Assembly (NCBI GenBank): GCA_022818135.1
Contig: JAFMSR010000003.1
Span: forward strand, 30,329,962-30,393,961
Source: Saxidomus purpurata
Taxonomy: Eukaryota > Mollusca > Bivalvia > Venerida > Veneridae
Length of the DNA stretch: 64,000 bases
Direction: 5' to 3'
Position numbers and translations under genes: made by a program. Numbering within the stretch: the first letter of the stretch is position 1; the number at the start of each line of letters is the position of its first letter. Positions 48,101 to 60,075 of this stretch are shown here, piece after piece. The notes beneath the pieces are model-generated. The model saw nothing but the letters and a program-made list of their open reading frames with translations, was not told the origin of the DNA and did not search any database.

Positions 48101-48811
48101 AATGGCCATTCAACTTAGAAGATCTTTTAAGTTTTTCCTACCAGTCAACTTATTGACTTAACCATTTGAGATATAACTTTAAAAGTTGTAATACTTGTGT
48201 ACCATAATGACACCCATCTGTAAGCAAGAGGTGATAACTCTGTCAAAAATAATTTTTATTGTACTTGGAAATTTCTGGTTCAAGTCTTATGTGCAACTGG
48301 CACTGTCATGCACATATATCATTAACCATTTAAAGCATTAACTTAAAACATTGCTTCAGTTTACAGGGGGTATCAAACAATTAAGTTAGATAACTCTTAA
48401 CTAAATATCTTGCTACTTACTGCCCTTGTTTACGCTATGTAAATACACAGATTCTTGGTTTGCCTTTTGCGGCCAAAGGTTTTGTTTTATAATGGCAAGC
48501 ACTGAGAAGAGTCAAGCTCTTGTCAACTTAATCTATTAACTTTGTAATATTTTGTAAAATAAAAAGGATTTCTTGTAATACTGTAAAATCTAAATAATGA
48601 ATATTTTCTTTTTGTAGTAAGAGAGAATCAACGGTTGAATGCAATAATGAGATGTCAGAGCTGCAGAGAAAATTTAAGAAACATTTTGTTCCTGCCATGT
48701 CAACACCACAGACTTTGTGAAGCTTGCGCTGAGGGCTTCACCATCTGCCCATACTGTGGCATGGCAATAGATGAAAAAATAACCACTGTCTGGTCTGATT
48801 TTACATTCTAA
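45177..48811 (+). CDS. Protein with C-terminal IAP-like RING finger, 646 aa
   Basis: Exons 45177-46815, 47160-47267 and 48618-48811 join in frame with GT/AG introns. The frame is open to an ATG at 44967, but a TTTTTCAG acceptor ends at 45173 and the sequence before it looks like SINE and non-coding DNA, so I start at the ATG 45177 (MELELPCWFTVNIPQG). Residues 1 to about 130 form an aromatic-rich globular-looking region that I do not recognise (FENDRACFRFVNEQMCCSL, EELFEHFFPERRWRRL). Residues about 255-330 are very basic (KKKSRKCPRRRKRTK), a likely nuclear signal. About 430-580 is Pro/Ser/Gln-rich and disordered. The RING lies at 595-629: C595..C598, C610, H612, C616, C619, C626..C629, in the CxxC-x11-CxHxxxCxxC-x6-CPxC form of IAP and MEX3-type ligases, with a hydrophobic tail ending WSDFTF. 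It is likely an E3 ubiquitin ligase; the target is unknown. Confidence 0.85.
47395..48525 (+). mobile_element. Degenerate AGCTCGAC-family element in the second intron of the RING gene
   Basis: GGCGTTGACGTCACAACTTT, GGTTAAAATTTTCCATACCA, TTTGAGATATTACTTTGAAA and the end GGCAAGCACTGAGAAGAGTC match the family core. Its left end is lost, and it is split by the AGCTCACC element at 47457-47992. Confidence 0.75.
47457..47992 (+). mobile_element. AGCTCACC-family element nested in the intron repeat
   Basis: Hairpin AGCTCACCTGGCTTTGCCAAGGTGAGCT at the 5' end, CGTCCGTC words, monomers with ACCACTGGGCCAATGTTGAT and GGACCTCTACCAAGATTGTT, the inverted arm CAGGTGAGCG, and the end CCCCTCTTG. The flanks read TTA at both sides. 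Confidence 0.88.
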
Positions 48812-49311
48812 CACCACCGTTGTAACATCGATTCAGATTGGTTTCGTCATTTAAATTTGCTGAAGTTTTAATAACGTAAAAGAGAATGATTAATCAATTA
48901 ATTGAAAGATGGTGAAGAGATTTTTTGTGTATAGTATTGTAGATCATGAGAAAACCAAAAAAAGACAAAAAGAGAGAGTGAAAGTATGATGTCAGAGAGA
49001 AAGGCAAGTGGATTAGATGTGTATTTCTTAGGATATAACATATGTATTTAACAAATTATGAATATTATACTGACAAAAGTAGTTTATGTATACATGGGAA
49101 AAAATCTACAAAAAGACAAAAAAAGAGAGTGAAAGAAATTGATTGAACAGAGGGAATTAATACATGTACAAAATGTATACGAGATTTTTAGAAAGAAAGG
49201 ATGTATGAAACAAAACTCCCTAAATTTTCAAATTTTGTTAAGTATCAGTATGCATGTCATACTGGGGTCTTGGCAAGTTCATCAGAGGAGACTGGAACTA
49301 TACGATCTTAT
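48812..49311. other. 3' flank of the RING gene
   Basis: Probably 3' UTR and flank. Two AAAAAGACAAAAAGAGAGAG words (48958 and about 49112) form an imperfect direct repeat of about 155 bp. Nothing else is recognised. Confidence 0.5.
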
Positions 49312-49620
49312 TATCCCTCACCAAAGGCGGAGGGATATTGTTTTGGCTGTGTCTGCCTGTCCGGAGTCATAACTGAAGACCCGAATGATAAAATTTCACG
49401 AAACTTAAAATAAGTATACAGTAGCACAATGCCACGGCGCACACACAACTTTCTTTAAGATTGGATTAGTATCTCTAGAGTTATTGCCCCTTTGTAATTT
49501 TCTTCTATATTCAATATGAAAACATGAAAATTATATTTCTCTGAAAATGGTTATCAAAGTTAAATTGTAATTGGCTCAAATAATTTGATGATCACTCCTT
49601 CTAATATCCACCTCTATTTT
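49312..49620 (+). mobile_element. Fragment of a TATCCCTC-type element
   Basis: Hairpin TATCCCTCACCAAAGGCGGAGGGATA, then GTCTGCCTGTCCGGAGTCAT and TTAGAGTTATTGCCCTTT-type core words. It has no recognisable 3' end and is followed directly by the AGCTCACC element. Confidence 0.6.
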
Positions 49621-49621
49621 T

Positions 49622-51927
49622 AGCTCACCTGGCACAAAGTGCGAGAGTGAGCTATAAGCATCGCTCACCATGTGGCGTACGTCGTACATCCGTTACATCG
49701 CCTCTAAAACCACTAGGCCAATGATGATGAAACTTGGCAGGGATGTTCCTTGCATGAAGCCCTTTCATAGTTGTTCAAATAATTTCATTTCATGCAGAAT
49801 TCTGGTTGCCATGGCAACGCAAAGGAAAAACTTTAAAAATCTTCTCAAGAAGGTCTAGAGCGTAGATATTTATACCCCCAAAACGAAGTTTAGGGGGGTA
49901 TATAGGAGTCACCCGGTGGTTGGTCGGTCGGTCGGTTGGTCGGTCGGTCGGTCGGTCTGTTGCATTTTCCTTGTCCGGAGCATAACTTGAAAACTACTAG
50001 TTGGAATTCAATACAACTTCATACAATGGTCAAGCACATTGAGAGGAAGTGCAGTGCACAAGAACTATAACTCCATCTTGACTAATTACAGAGTTATTGC
50101 CCTTTGTTACTTTTCCTTGTCCGGAGCATAACTTGAAAACTACTGGTTGGAATTCAATACAACTTCATACAATGGTCAAGCACATTGAGAGGAAGTGCAG
50201 TGCACAAGAACTATAACTCCATCTTCACTAATTACAGAGTTATTGCCCTTTGTTACTTTTCCTTGTCCGGAGCATAACTTGAAAACTACTGGGTGGAATT
50301 CAATACAACTTCATACAATGATCAAGCACACTCAGAGGAAGTGCAGTGTACAAGAACTATAACTCTATCTTGAGTATTTACTGAGTAATTGCCCTTTGTT
50401 ACTTTTCCTTGTCCGGAGCATAACTTGAAAACTACTGGTTGGAATTCAATACAACATCATACAATGGTCAAGCACATTGAGAGGAAGTGCAGTGCACAAG
50501 AACTATAACTCCATCTTTACTAATTACAGAGTTATTGCCCTTTGTTACTTTTCCTTGTCCGGAGCATAACTTGAAAACTACTAGTTGGAATTCAATACAA
50601 CTTCATACAATGATCAAGCACACTCAGAGGAAGTGCAGTGTACAAGAACTATAACTCTATCTTGAGTATTTACCGAGTTATTGCCCTTTGTTACTTTTCC
50701 TTGTCCGAAGCATAACTTGAAAACTACAAGTTGGAATTCAGTACAACCTCATACAATGGTCAAGTACATTTAGAGGAAGTGCAGTGCACAGGAACCATAA
50801 CCCCATCTTGACTCATTACAGAGTTATTACCCTTTGTTACTTTTCCTTGTCCGGAGCATAACTTGAAAACTTCTGGTTGGAATTCAATACAACTTCATAC
50901 AATGGTCAAGCACAGTGAGAGGGAGTGCAGTGCACAGAAACCATAACTCCATCTTGACTAATTACAGGGTTATTGCCCTTTGTTACTTTTCCCTGTCTGG
51001 AGCATTTTTCGAAAACTACAAGTTGGAATTCAATACAACTTCATACAATGGTCAAGCACAATGAGAGGAACTGCTAAGAACAATATCTCTTTTTAGTTTG
51101 TTTGCAAGGTATTATGTTACTACGAACTTCTTCAGTTTATAAAGCAATCCTTTTGGGGGTATTAATCACATTTAGTGATAGCTCTAGTTTGAATGTGGCA
51201 TTACCTAGTGGACCTCTACCAAGATTGTTCAAAATTGACCCGGCACGGGGGTCACTTGTTTTTACAAAGGTTTAAAAAATTTCTTCTTTAAAACCACAAG
51301 GCCTAGAGCTTAGATATTTAGCATGTTGCATACCCTAGTGGACCTCTACCAGGATTGTTCAAATTATGACCCCTGGGTTCACTTGTTTTTACATAGGCTT
51401 ATGTAGGAAAAACTTTTAAAATCTTCTCTGAAACTGCAAAGCTTAGAGCTTAGATATTTAGCATGTGGCATTACCTAGTGGACCTCTACCAGGATTGTTC
51501 AAATTACGACCCCCAGGTCAAAATTAACCCTGCCATGGGGTCACTTGTTTTTATATAGGCTTATGTAGGAAAAACTTAAAAAATCTTATTATAACTGAAA
51601 TCACAAGGCCTAGGGCATAGATATTTAGCATGTGGCTTTGCCTAGTGGACCTCTACTAAGATTGTTCAAATTATGACCCCCGGGTCAAAATTAACCCCGC
51701 CTGGGGGTCTCTTGATTTTATATAGGAAAAAGTTTAAAAATCTTTGTTTCTGAAACCACAAGGCCTAGAGCTTAGATATTTGGCATCTATCATTACCTAG
51801 TTGACATCTTCCAAGAATGTTCAAATCATGTCCCTCAGGTCAAAATTGACCCTTTCTGCTGTTGATGACCTTGTATTATAGCCAATGGTAGCCAGGTGAG
51901 TGATATAGGGCCATCTTGGCCCACTTG
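49622..51927 (+). mobile_element. AGCTCACC-family element split by an ATACCCCC element
   Basis: 5' hairpin AGCTCACCTGG...GAGTGAGCT, monomers (CACAAGGCCTAGAGCTTAGA, GTGGACCTCTACC, TTCAAATTATGACCCC), inverted arm CCAGGTGAGTG, hairpin GGGCCATCTTGGCCC, end CACTTG before T. The monomer word AGATATTTAGCATGTGGCAT is cut in two by the insert 49872-51187. Confidence 0.88.
49872..51187 (+). mobile_element. ATACCCCC-family element with eight ~146-bp monomers
   Basis: Hairpin ATACCCCC...GGGGGGTAT, GGTCGGTC short repeats, then monomers starting CTTGTCCGGAGCATAACTTG at 49970, 50116, 50262, 50408 and onward. The 3' end has GGGGGTATTA (inverted arm), hairpin ATCAC-ATTTA-GTGAT and AGCTCTAG before T. Confidence 0.92.
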
Positions 51928-52511
51928 TTTTAGAAATGAGGCCCCCTAATGGGGTGTAGCGCTTTTCTTAAATAATCTATTTAGAAACTTAAAAAAATTT
52001 GTTGTCTGGAATTTATCGTACTGATTTAATTTAACTTAAGGCAACTGAGTTCTGTATCACTGTAAGATGCAGAAAAAAGAATTACCCCTCAGAGATGAGG
52101 CCCCAATGGGGTGATGAAATTTTAAAAATGCTTTTTTTTACTGAAAAGGCTCGTCAAAATTTGATTTTGTTTGGCACAAATAATCAACTTTGTATTCTCT
52201 AACAACGGAATATTTACACACTGGATTTGAACAGAAATGAGGCCCCTAAGGTGATGTAATGCTTTTCTTTCATAATTATTCTATATAGAAACATGAGAAT
52301 TCTTGTTGTCTGATTTAATTTAACTTACAACAATTAAGTTCTTTATAACTGTATCTTGAAGAAAAAAGATATTACTTCAGAGATGAGGCGCCAGCGGGTT
52401 GGTGAAATAAAAAAAAATTCTGAAGCAAACAGACCAATACACTTTCAATTGTTCTTTTCCAGCTAATTTGCTTCATAAGGCGGGGATATAAATTCACTGA
52501 ATTTGCTTGTT
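51928..52511. repeat. Decayed GAGGCCCC repeat stretch
   Basis: Three diverged units of about 150-170 bp with GATGAGGCCCCAATGGGGTG-like words at about 51937, 52094 and 52233. A related piece lies at 59168. Confidence 0.6.
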
Positions 52512-52512
52512 T

Positions 52513-53811
52513 ATCCCCCCGCCGAAGGCGAAGGGGATATTAGAAATGGTCTTCGTCCGTCCGTCCGTCCCAATTTTGTCCGGAGCATAACTCCAAAAGT
52601 ACTTGAGTGATTTTCTTCAAACTTCATACACTGACAGAGCACATTGGGAGGAAGTGCAGTGTGTAAGAACAATAACTCTACCTTGCCTACTTTAAGAGTT
52701 ATTTCCCTTTTATCAGATTTACTTGAAAAACTTTGTCCGGAGCATAACTCCAAAAGTACTTGAGGTATTTTCTTCAAATTTAATACACTGACATAGCTCA
52801 TTGGTAGGAAGTGCAGTGTGCAAGAACAATAACTCTACCTTGCCTACTTTTAGAGTTATTCCCCTTTATCAGATTTACTTTAAAAGTTTTGTCCAGAGCA
52901 TAACTCCAAAAGTACTTGAGGGATTTACTTCAAACTTAATACACTGACATAGCACATTGGTAGGAAGTGCAGTGTGCAAGAACAATAACTCTACCTTGCC
53001 TACTTTAAGAGTTATTCCCCTTTATCAGATTTACTTGTCCGAAGCATAACTCCAAAAGTACTTGAGGGATTTACTTCAAACTTCATACACTGACAGAGCA
53101 CATTGGGAGGAAGTGCAGTGTGCAAGAACAATAACTTTACCTTGCCTACTTTTAGAGTTATTCCCCTTTATCAGATTTACTTGTCCGAAGCATAACTCCA
53201 AAAGTACTTGAGGGATATTCTTCAAACTTAATACACTGACAGAGCACATTGGTAGGAAGTGCAGTGTGCAAGAACAATAACTCTACCTTGCCTACTTTTA
53301 GAGTTATTCCCCTTTATCAGATTTACTTGTCTGAAGCATAACTCCAAAAGTACTTGAGGGATTTTCTTCAAACTTAATACACTGACATAGCACATTGGTA
53401 GGAAGTGCAGTGTGTAAGAACAATAACTCTACCTTGCCTACTTTAAGAGTTATTCCCCTTTATCAGATTTACTTAAAAAAAAAATTCCGGAGCATAACTC
53501 CAAAAGTACTTGAGGGATTTTCTTCAAACTTAATACACTGACATAGCACATTGGTAGGAAGTGCAGTGTGCAAGAACAATAACTCTACCTTGCCTACTTT
53601 TAGTCAAATAGAAAAATATCATACCTATACTGATAATGAACATTAATATAATTTTGCAAACCTTCTCTTCATTGCCTTATTCTTTTTCCACTTACTTGAA
53701 AACTGTACTCAGCATGGCCATAGCTATACGGCTTTTTAAGGATTTCCTCTCACCAAGTAAAATGTACGAAAGTACAACCTTCAGGTAACTTCTTCCTGGC
53801 GGGGGGATTAA
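52513..53811 (+). mobile_element. TATCCCCC-family element with ~150-bp monomers
   Basis: Hairpin ATCCCCCCGCC-GAA-GGCGAAGGGGAT, TCCGTCCG short repeats, seven monomers (CATAACTCCAAAAGTACTTG, TTCAAACTTAATACACTGAC, GGAAGTGCAGTGTGCAAGAA, AACTCTACCTTGCCTACTTT), then the inverted arm GGCGGGGGGATTA. A CTCTTG end is not visible. The core is related to the core of the ATACCCCC element. Confidence 0.88.
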
Positions 53812-54021
53812 CCATGTGTAACATTTCATTTAACATAATAGGTAGCATCAGAGTAATTAAAGTCTAATTATGCATATTTTAATTTGTGGTTATAAGGTCA
53901 AAGGTAAAACTCACAAAGGTTTGTAGATAGAATATCTTGTCTCCTCTTCGTCTCCAAAACTCGTTGGATTTTCATCAAACTTGTAGGAAAACATCAGTAT
54001 GAAGTTTATTTATGCATGTTT

Positions 54022-54791
54022 ATACCCCCGAAACGAAGTTTGGGGGGGTATATAGGAGTCACCCGGTGGTCCGTCGGTTAGGCGGTCAGGCGGTCTGTTG
54101 CATTTTCCTTGTCCGGAGCATAACTTGAAAACTACTGGTTGGAATTCAATACAACTTCATACAATGGTCAAGCACATTGAGAGAAAGTGCAGTGCACAAG
54201 AACCATAACTTCATCTTGACTCATTACATAGTTATTGCCCTTTGTTACTTTTCCTTGTCCAGAGCATAACTTGAAAACTACAGGTTGGAATTCAAAACAA
54301 CTTCATACAGTGATCAAGCACAATAAGAGGAAGTGCAGTGTACAAGAACCATAACTCTTTCTTGAGTAATTACAGAGTTATTGCCCTTTGTTACATTTCC
54401 TTGTCCGGAGCATAACTTGAAAACTACTGGTTGAAATACAATACAACTTCATACAATGGTCAAGTACATTAAGAGGAAGTGCAGTGCACAGGAACCATAA
54501 CTTTCTTGACTCATTACATAGTTATTGCCCTTTGTTACTTTTCCTTGTCCGGAGCATTACTAGAAAACTACTGGTTGGAATTCAATACAACTTCATACAA
54601 TGGTCTAGTACAATGAGAGGAAGTGCAGTGTACAAGAACCATAACTCTATCTTGACTAATTACAGAGTTATTGCCAAGAACAGTCTCTCTATTTTTTTTT
54701 TTTTTTTTGCAAGGTATTCTGTTACTACGAATTTCCTCAGTTTATAAAACAGTCTTTCGGGGGTATTAATCACATTTAGTGATAGCTCTAG
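54022..54791 (+). mobile_element. ATACCCCC-family element, second copy, four monomers
   Basis: Same ends and 146-bp-type monomers as 49872-51187, flanked by TTT on both sides (GCATGTTT | ATACC ... CTCTAG | TTTAATTTT). Confidence 0.92.
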
Positions 54792-54854
54792 TTTAATTTT
54801 GGGTCATAAGGTCAATTTCACAGGGACCTGTAGATAGAAAATCTTCTTCACTCT

Positions 54855-55372
54855 TCATATGCCACGTAGTGGGAGGGGGATATAGGAATGGTCTCCGTTC
54901 GTAACATTTCCTGTCCATATCTCCTTAACCCCTTGAAGGATTTTGTTGGAACTCAAGATGATGAGCAGAACCCAGGAGCCAGTCTAGCTAGCTCAAGGTA
55001 TAGGTCACCACTTAAGGTAAAATGTTTGAGTCTTGTAATTCGTGTCTGCTCCATATTTCTTTAACCCCTTGAAAGATTTTGATAAAACTTGGATCAAATG
55101 TTCACCATTTCAAGATGATGAGCAGAACCAATGATCTAGTCATGTTTGATCAAGGTCAAGGTTACAGCTTATGATCAAAGGATTGAGTCTTGAATTTCCT
55201 GTCAGCTCCTTATCTCCTGAACGCTTTGAAGGATTTTCATGAAACTGTGATCAAAGTTCACCTCATCAAGACAATGTTTAGAACCCATCATCCGGTCACA
55301 CTTGCTCAAGGTCAAGGACACAACTTAAGGTCAAAGGTTTTAGTCTTGAATGTGTGTCCGCTAAATATCTCA
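54855..55372 (+). mobile_element. Fragment of another tandem-core repeat
   Basis: Begins CACGTAGTGGGAGGGGGATA and has about four units of 120-130 bp (TATCTCCTTAACCCCTTGAA, GGATTTT, AGATGATGAGCAGAACC, CTCAAGGTCAAGG). The 3' end is not recognised. The 36750-bp repeat has similar wording. Confidence 0.55.
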
Positions 55373-56230
55373 CACAACAAAGTAAGATAGTTATCAAGGG
55401 TTATGTGAACTCAAATGCTGTGCAGTCATGGTCTCCTGCCTATTGATCAGTCCACCCATATCCAGGGAGGTAGGATTGATCACATATTTGTTTGAGTGCC
55501 AGTCAGGAGTGTTTCCTGTGCATTACACAGATCATTTCCTGTGTGCTGTCCAAAAAGAGAAATGAAAACTAGGCACATGCCTTCTTTACATTTATTGAAA
55601 TACTGGTACATCACGTACTGTTCTCAACACTGATCTTCATGTAGTATGTATGTCCATCGATTTCATGAATTCTACATATTTTCACTATTAAATATACATC
55701 CCTTAGTAACTTAACAGAGTCCTTTGACCATTTGATCATATTAGTAATTTTATATGCCTTTTAGAAATCTATGCTGTTCACCTCTGAGAGAAAACTGCTC
55801 TCAGTAACATTAATTCCTTCAATGTTCCTATTTGAGATGGGGGATATAACTGTCTTTTAGACTGCCTTGTTGTGACTTAGGTTTGTCATCACAAGATTTA
55901 GATAGACTGCTCTTGAATAGCATTGCTAATCAAATTTTTGTACAGTATTTGACTTGATACTTTAAATTCCAGTTGATTGTATTGTTTCGTTATTTATTTT
56001 GTAGTGCTACTGTGTTGTTATGATATGCACATTAGAAATATTCTAGAAGCTTAGTGCTGATGTAAACTGACTCTCAAAAGAAACACTTCACTGATCAGTT
56101 TTAAGCCATATTTCAAAAGCAATCATTTGAACAAGACCAAATCATTCAGAAAAGACAAACAATGAAATATTACTGATTAAAGATTGTCAATAATGAGGAG
56201 TTATCACGATATAAATTAATTCCACCCCTG
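55373..56230. other. Non-coding stretch
   Basis: AT-rich; no exon or repeat recognised, except that ACTCTCAAAAGAAACACTTC at 56070-56092 may be a terminal repeat of the transposon relic that follows. Confidence 0.4.
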
Positions 56231-56235
56231 GTAGT

Positions 56236-56586
56236 TCAAGGCCCACTGCCAATGCTCCCGAAGATGATCCGGGAGCACCATGCCACGATAAGGTCTCCGA
56301 CAGTTATCTCATGCTCCATCAGACGGTTTCGAACGTATTTAAAACTTTTTGTCCATCCACAATTGCCCACAATCACTGAAGACGTTGATTCTGCCTTAAT
56401 GAATCGTTTGCTTAATTGACATTGGCAGATGTAATTATCCTGACGTGCAGATGTTATACGAGCTGCACCTGAGCAAGATCTGTCAGCTAATTTCTCTGTG
56501 GCATTACACATTGAACTAAGTGTGTAATTGTCGATCGCTACACATAAATTGTGTAGCAACGTGATTTTGAGTATGTCCACATTCAA
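56236..56586 (-). pseudogene. Relic of a Tc1/mariner-type transposase, DNA-binding part
   Basis: The minus-strand frame contains SGAARITSARQDNYICQCQL and KYVRNRLMEHEI, which follow the order of the second helix-turn-helix of Tc1-like transposases (GRPR-(x)-T-(x)-RQDRYI ... TVRNRLREHGI). No DDE catalytic part follows in any frame; after the motif the reading turns to unrelated residues. The open frame of 116 codons is chance survival, not a working gene. Confidence 0.65.
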
Positions 56587-56893
56587 ACATCCCTTTTATC
56601 CATGCTTGATTTTCATAACTTAGCCTTGATATGTTTTCTTTTCAATATTTTTAAAAGCTCTTTAGAATTATTTCTTGTAAATCGTCTGTTGAATACTCCT
56701 ATGCAATTTTGTGCAGTAAAACCTTGCGTCACAAGTGCAAAGGATGCACAAAAAGGTGAGCAGGCCCATATTTTGATATGTTCAATTGGCTGAAGCACAT
56801 TTTCTTTGTGTCAGTGCGTGGATAACAGATGGTGGTTATGGAAGACTCCATACACTCAAAATTTTCGAGCCGATTAAAAAGTTATTACTTGTT

Positions 56894-58075
56894 AGCTCAC
56901 CTGGCACAAAGTGCAAGGGTGAGCTATTAGTATCACTGACCGTCCGGGATCCGTCGTATCCGTCTGTCCACCATTTACTTCAAACGACATCTCCTCTGAA
57001 ACCACTGGGCCAATGTTGATGAAACTTTGCAGGGATGTTCCTTGCATGAAGCTCTATCAAAGTTGTTCAAAGAATTCCATTCCATGCAGAACTCTGGTTG
57101 CTATGTCAACACAAACAGGAAAAATTTTAAAAATCTTCTTCTCTGAAACCACAAGGCCTAGAGCTTAGATAATTAGCATGTGGCATTGTCTAGTGGACCT
57201 CTACCAAGATTGTTCAAATTATGAGCCCCGGGTCAAAATTGACTCCGCCCGAGGGGTCACTTGGTTTTCCATAGGCTTATATAGGAAAATCTTTAAAAAT
57301 CTTCTCTGTACTGCAAGGCTTAGAGATAAGATATTTGGCATGTAGAAATGCCTAGTGGACCTCTACCAAGATTGTTAAAATTATAACCCATGGATCAAAA
57401 TTGACAGTGCCCTTGGGGTTACTTAGTTTTACATAGGCTTATATAGGAAAAACTTTAAAAATCTTCTTTTCTGAAACCACAAGGCCTTGAGCTTAGATAT
57501 TTGGCATGTAGCATTGGCTAGTAGACCTCTACCAAGATTGTCCAAATTATGAGCCCCGGATCAAAATTGACCCCGTCCGGGGCCTCACTAAGTTTTACAT
57601 AGGCTTATATAGGTAAAACTTTAAAAATCTTCTTCTCTGAAACCACAGGGCCTAGAGCTTAGATATTTAGCATGTAGCATTGCCTAGAAGACCTCTTCAA
57701 AGTTTGTTCAAGTTATGTCCCTGGGGTCAATACTGGCCCACTTGTTTAACATAGACATAAAAGGAAAACCTTTAAAAATCTTCTCCGAAACCACAAGGTC
57801 TAGAGCTTTGATATTTAATGTGTAGCAGTGTATTTGACCTCTTCAAAGGGTGTTCAAATCATGCTGCCAGGGTCAAAATTTACCCTGCCAGGGGGTTCAC
57901 TCGGTATAGGAAAAACTTTAAAATCTTCTTCACTAAAAGCACAAGGCCTAGAGCTTAGATATTTGGTGTGTAACATTTTTAGTGGTCCTCTATTAAGTTT
58001 GTTCAAATCTTTCCCCTGAGGTCAAAATTGACAAAGCCCGCAGGGATGGGTCCCTCGTCTTTAAATAGAGTTATA
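56894..58075 (+). mobile_element. AGCTCACC-family element, 3' end lost
   Basis: Starts AGCTCACCTGGCACAAAGTG...GTGAGCT, with about seven monomers of 130-150 bp (CACAAGGCCTAGAGCTTAGA, GACCTCTACCAAGATTGTT, GGTCAAAATTGAC). The usual GGTGAGC arm, GGGCCA hairpin and CTCTTG end are missing; the sequence fades near 58075. Confidence 0.85.
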
Positions 58076-60075
58076 GGAGAAACCTAGTTTCCAACGAGTG
58101 AAAGTCTGTAGTTGGCACGCAACAAAAGTATTAATTGACTATTCCAAGGCAACAACACTGTATTCAACCTATTATTTGCATTGTATATGTGTAGGGTTAC
58201 CACCTACCAGGAAAAATCTGGGAAATTCGGGGGGAAAAATTCAAGGTCACTTAGGTCAGTGAATTGTTGGGGAATTTTGAAAATTTAGCAGTGAAAAATG
58301 AAATTTCAGAAAAGTCAGGGGAAAGTCCGGGAAAAATAATTTTCCTGAACCAGATATGTAATTCAGTGGCTATGACAGTATCAGTAAGTTCTAATACATT
58401 GTACATATGTATTTTTGTGGTAACAGTTGATAATTATGACACTTGTGTTTTAATCAATTGTTAAAATTCTGTAAGATATAAGATTTTAAACCTTGAAGAC
58501 TAACTATACTTTCTCTTTCTCCTTTGTGAAGTCAAAAGCATTAAGGTAAAAATCACATAGCAAGAGAAAGAAAATGGAAGGCAAGATGAAAAATGTGAAA
58601 AGTTTGCAAAAGAAGTTAAAGGTTTAAGTTGTAATATAGGCACAGGCTATGTATTCCTTTGTGTAATTTTACTAAGGAGCAATTATGTTTCAGATTTTGC
58701 TTGTTCACTTAGCATCACTACACTCCTATTAAAATATCTGGACAGCTGCTTTTGATACAGTTAATTAAGCTTCTTTGACAACTCACTTTGTCATGTACGT
58801 ATATATGTATCTGTATACTCTACCACTTAAAAGCATACTTTGAAGGATTGCATTATTACTTAGTAACTTTATTTATGAACCATTTGGCTTGTTTAATTAG
58901 TGTCATTTAAAATTTGTGTTATAAATATGTCTATGTAATTATTTGCCAATTCTTCGCAACCACCGACTGAAATTCAGTAATACTTTATGAGAAGCTTTGA
59001 TCAGTATTATGAAGATATGCACATATCAGCTTCTTCCTGTTGGAGTATTGCTGCCCATATTATTGTATCTTCATGTAATATTGTACAATGTACTTTGACA
59101 TAAAAGTATGTAAGACGTGTAATGATCACCTGATGGATCTAATTGAAGTTGATTCATAAAAAATTTGAGGCCCCCATTGGGTTGGGAGTGATTTTACAAT
59201 AAGATCTATATAGAAACTTCAAAAATCTTCTCTGAAACTACTGGTCAGAATTTATATTTGACAAATATAATCACTTTATGAATCTCTACCAAAACTTCTA
59301 AAATGTTGATCCTTTAAGACAAGGAGGTTGGACGGGGCTGTTTTCTATATATATTCTGTGTAGAAACTTTAAAAATAAACTTTTCTGAAACTACTGGTCA
59401 GAATTTAATTTTAATTTGCTATAAATTATCATCTCATAACCCTCTACCAAAATTGCTAAAATGATGAGGATTCCTTAAAAAGAGAATCCCCAGTGATGTT
59501 GGGCTGTTTTCCCTATATACTGGTAGTCTATACAAAAAATTTAAATCTTGAAAATCCATTGTTAATATTTAATTTTATATTAGGATATGTATACCGGTAG
59601 TGAGTTTATGCCATAGTTAAATGTTTATATGCGTCATAAGTGATGCAGGTATCATCATAGGTTGCAGATATTCTTTGTTGACTCAGGAATGCAAAACAGG
59701 GAAGACTGATTTACTATCTACAGAAGATGAGCAAATTATCAGAATGTTTCAGTTCAATGATTTTTTATGGAGTTACTGCCCTTTGATTACCTTTCCACAT
59801 ACCTTCATGTCTGCATTCTTCTCAGCAACCACAGGCTGGAATTCAACAAATTTTCATTGGTAGCTTTACTAGCTATAGGAGATGTGCATATATTCAGCAT
59901 ATTTCAGTTCAGTGATTTTTCAAGGAGTTATTGCGCTTTGATTACTTTTTCATATTCGTTCATATCCTAGCTATTTCTCAGCAACCTTATGCTGGAATTA
60001 ACAAATCTTCATGGGGAGCTTCTGTAGCAAGAGAGGATGTGCATACTATCAGAATATTTCAGTTCTATGATTTTT
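58076..60075. other. Non-coding stretch with decayed repeats
   Basis: 58200-58340 has GGGAAA-rich words; 59167-59560 carries three decayed units (ACTACTGGTCAGAATTTA); 59745-60070 has three units of about 150 bp (TTTCAGTTCAATGATTTTT, GTTACTGCCCTTTGATTACC), which the AGCTCACC element at 60076 interrupts. No gene is seen. Confidence 0.5.
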
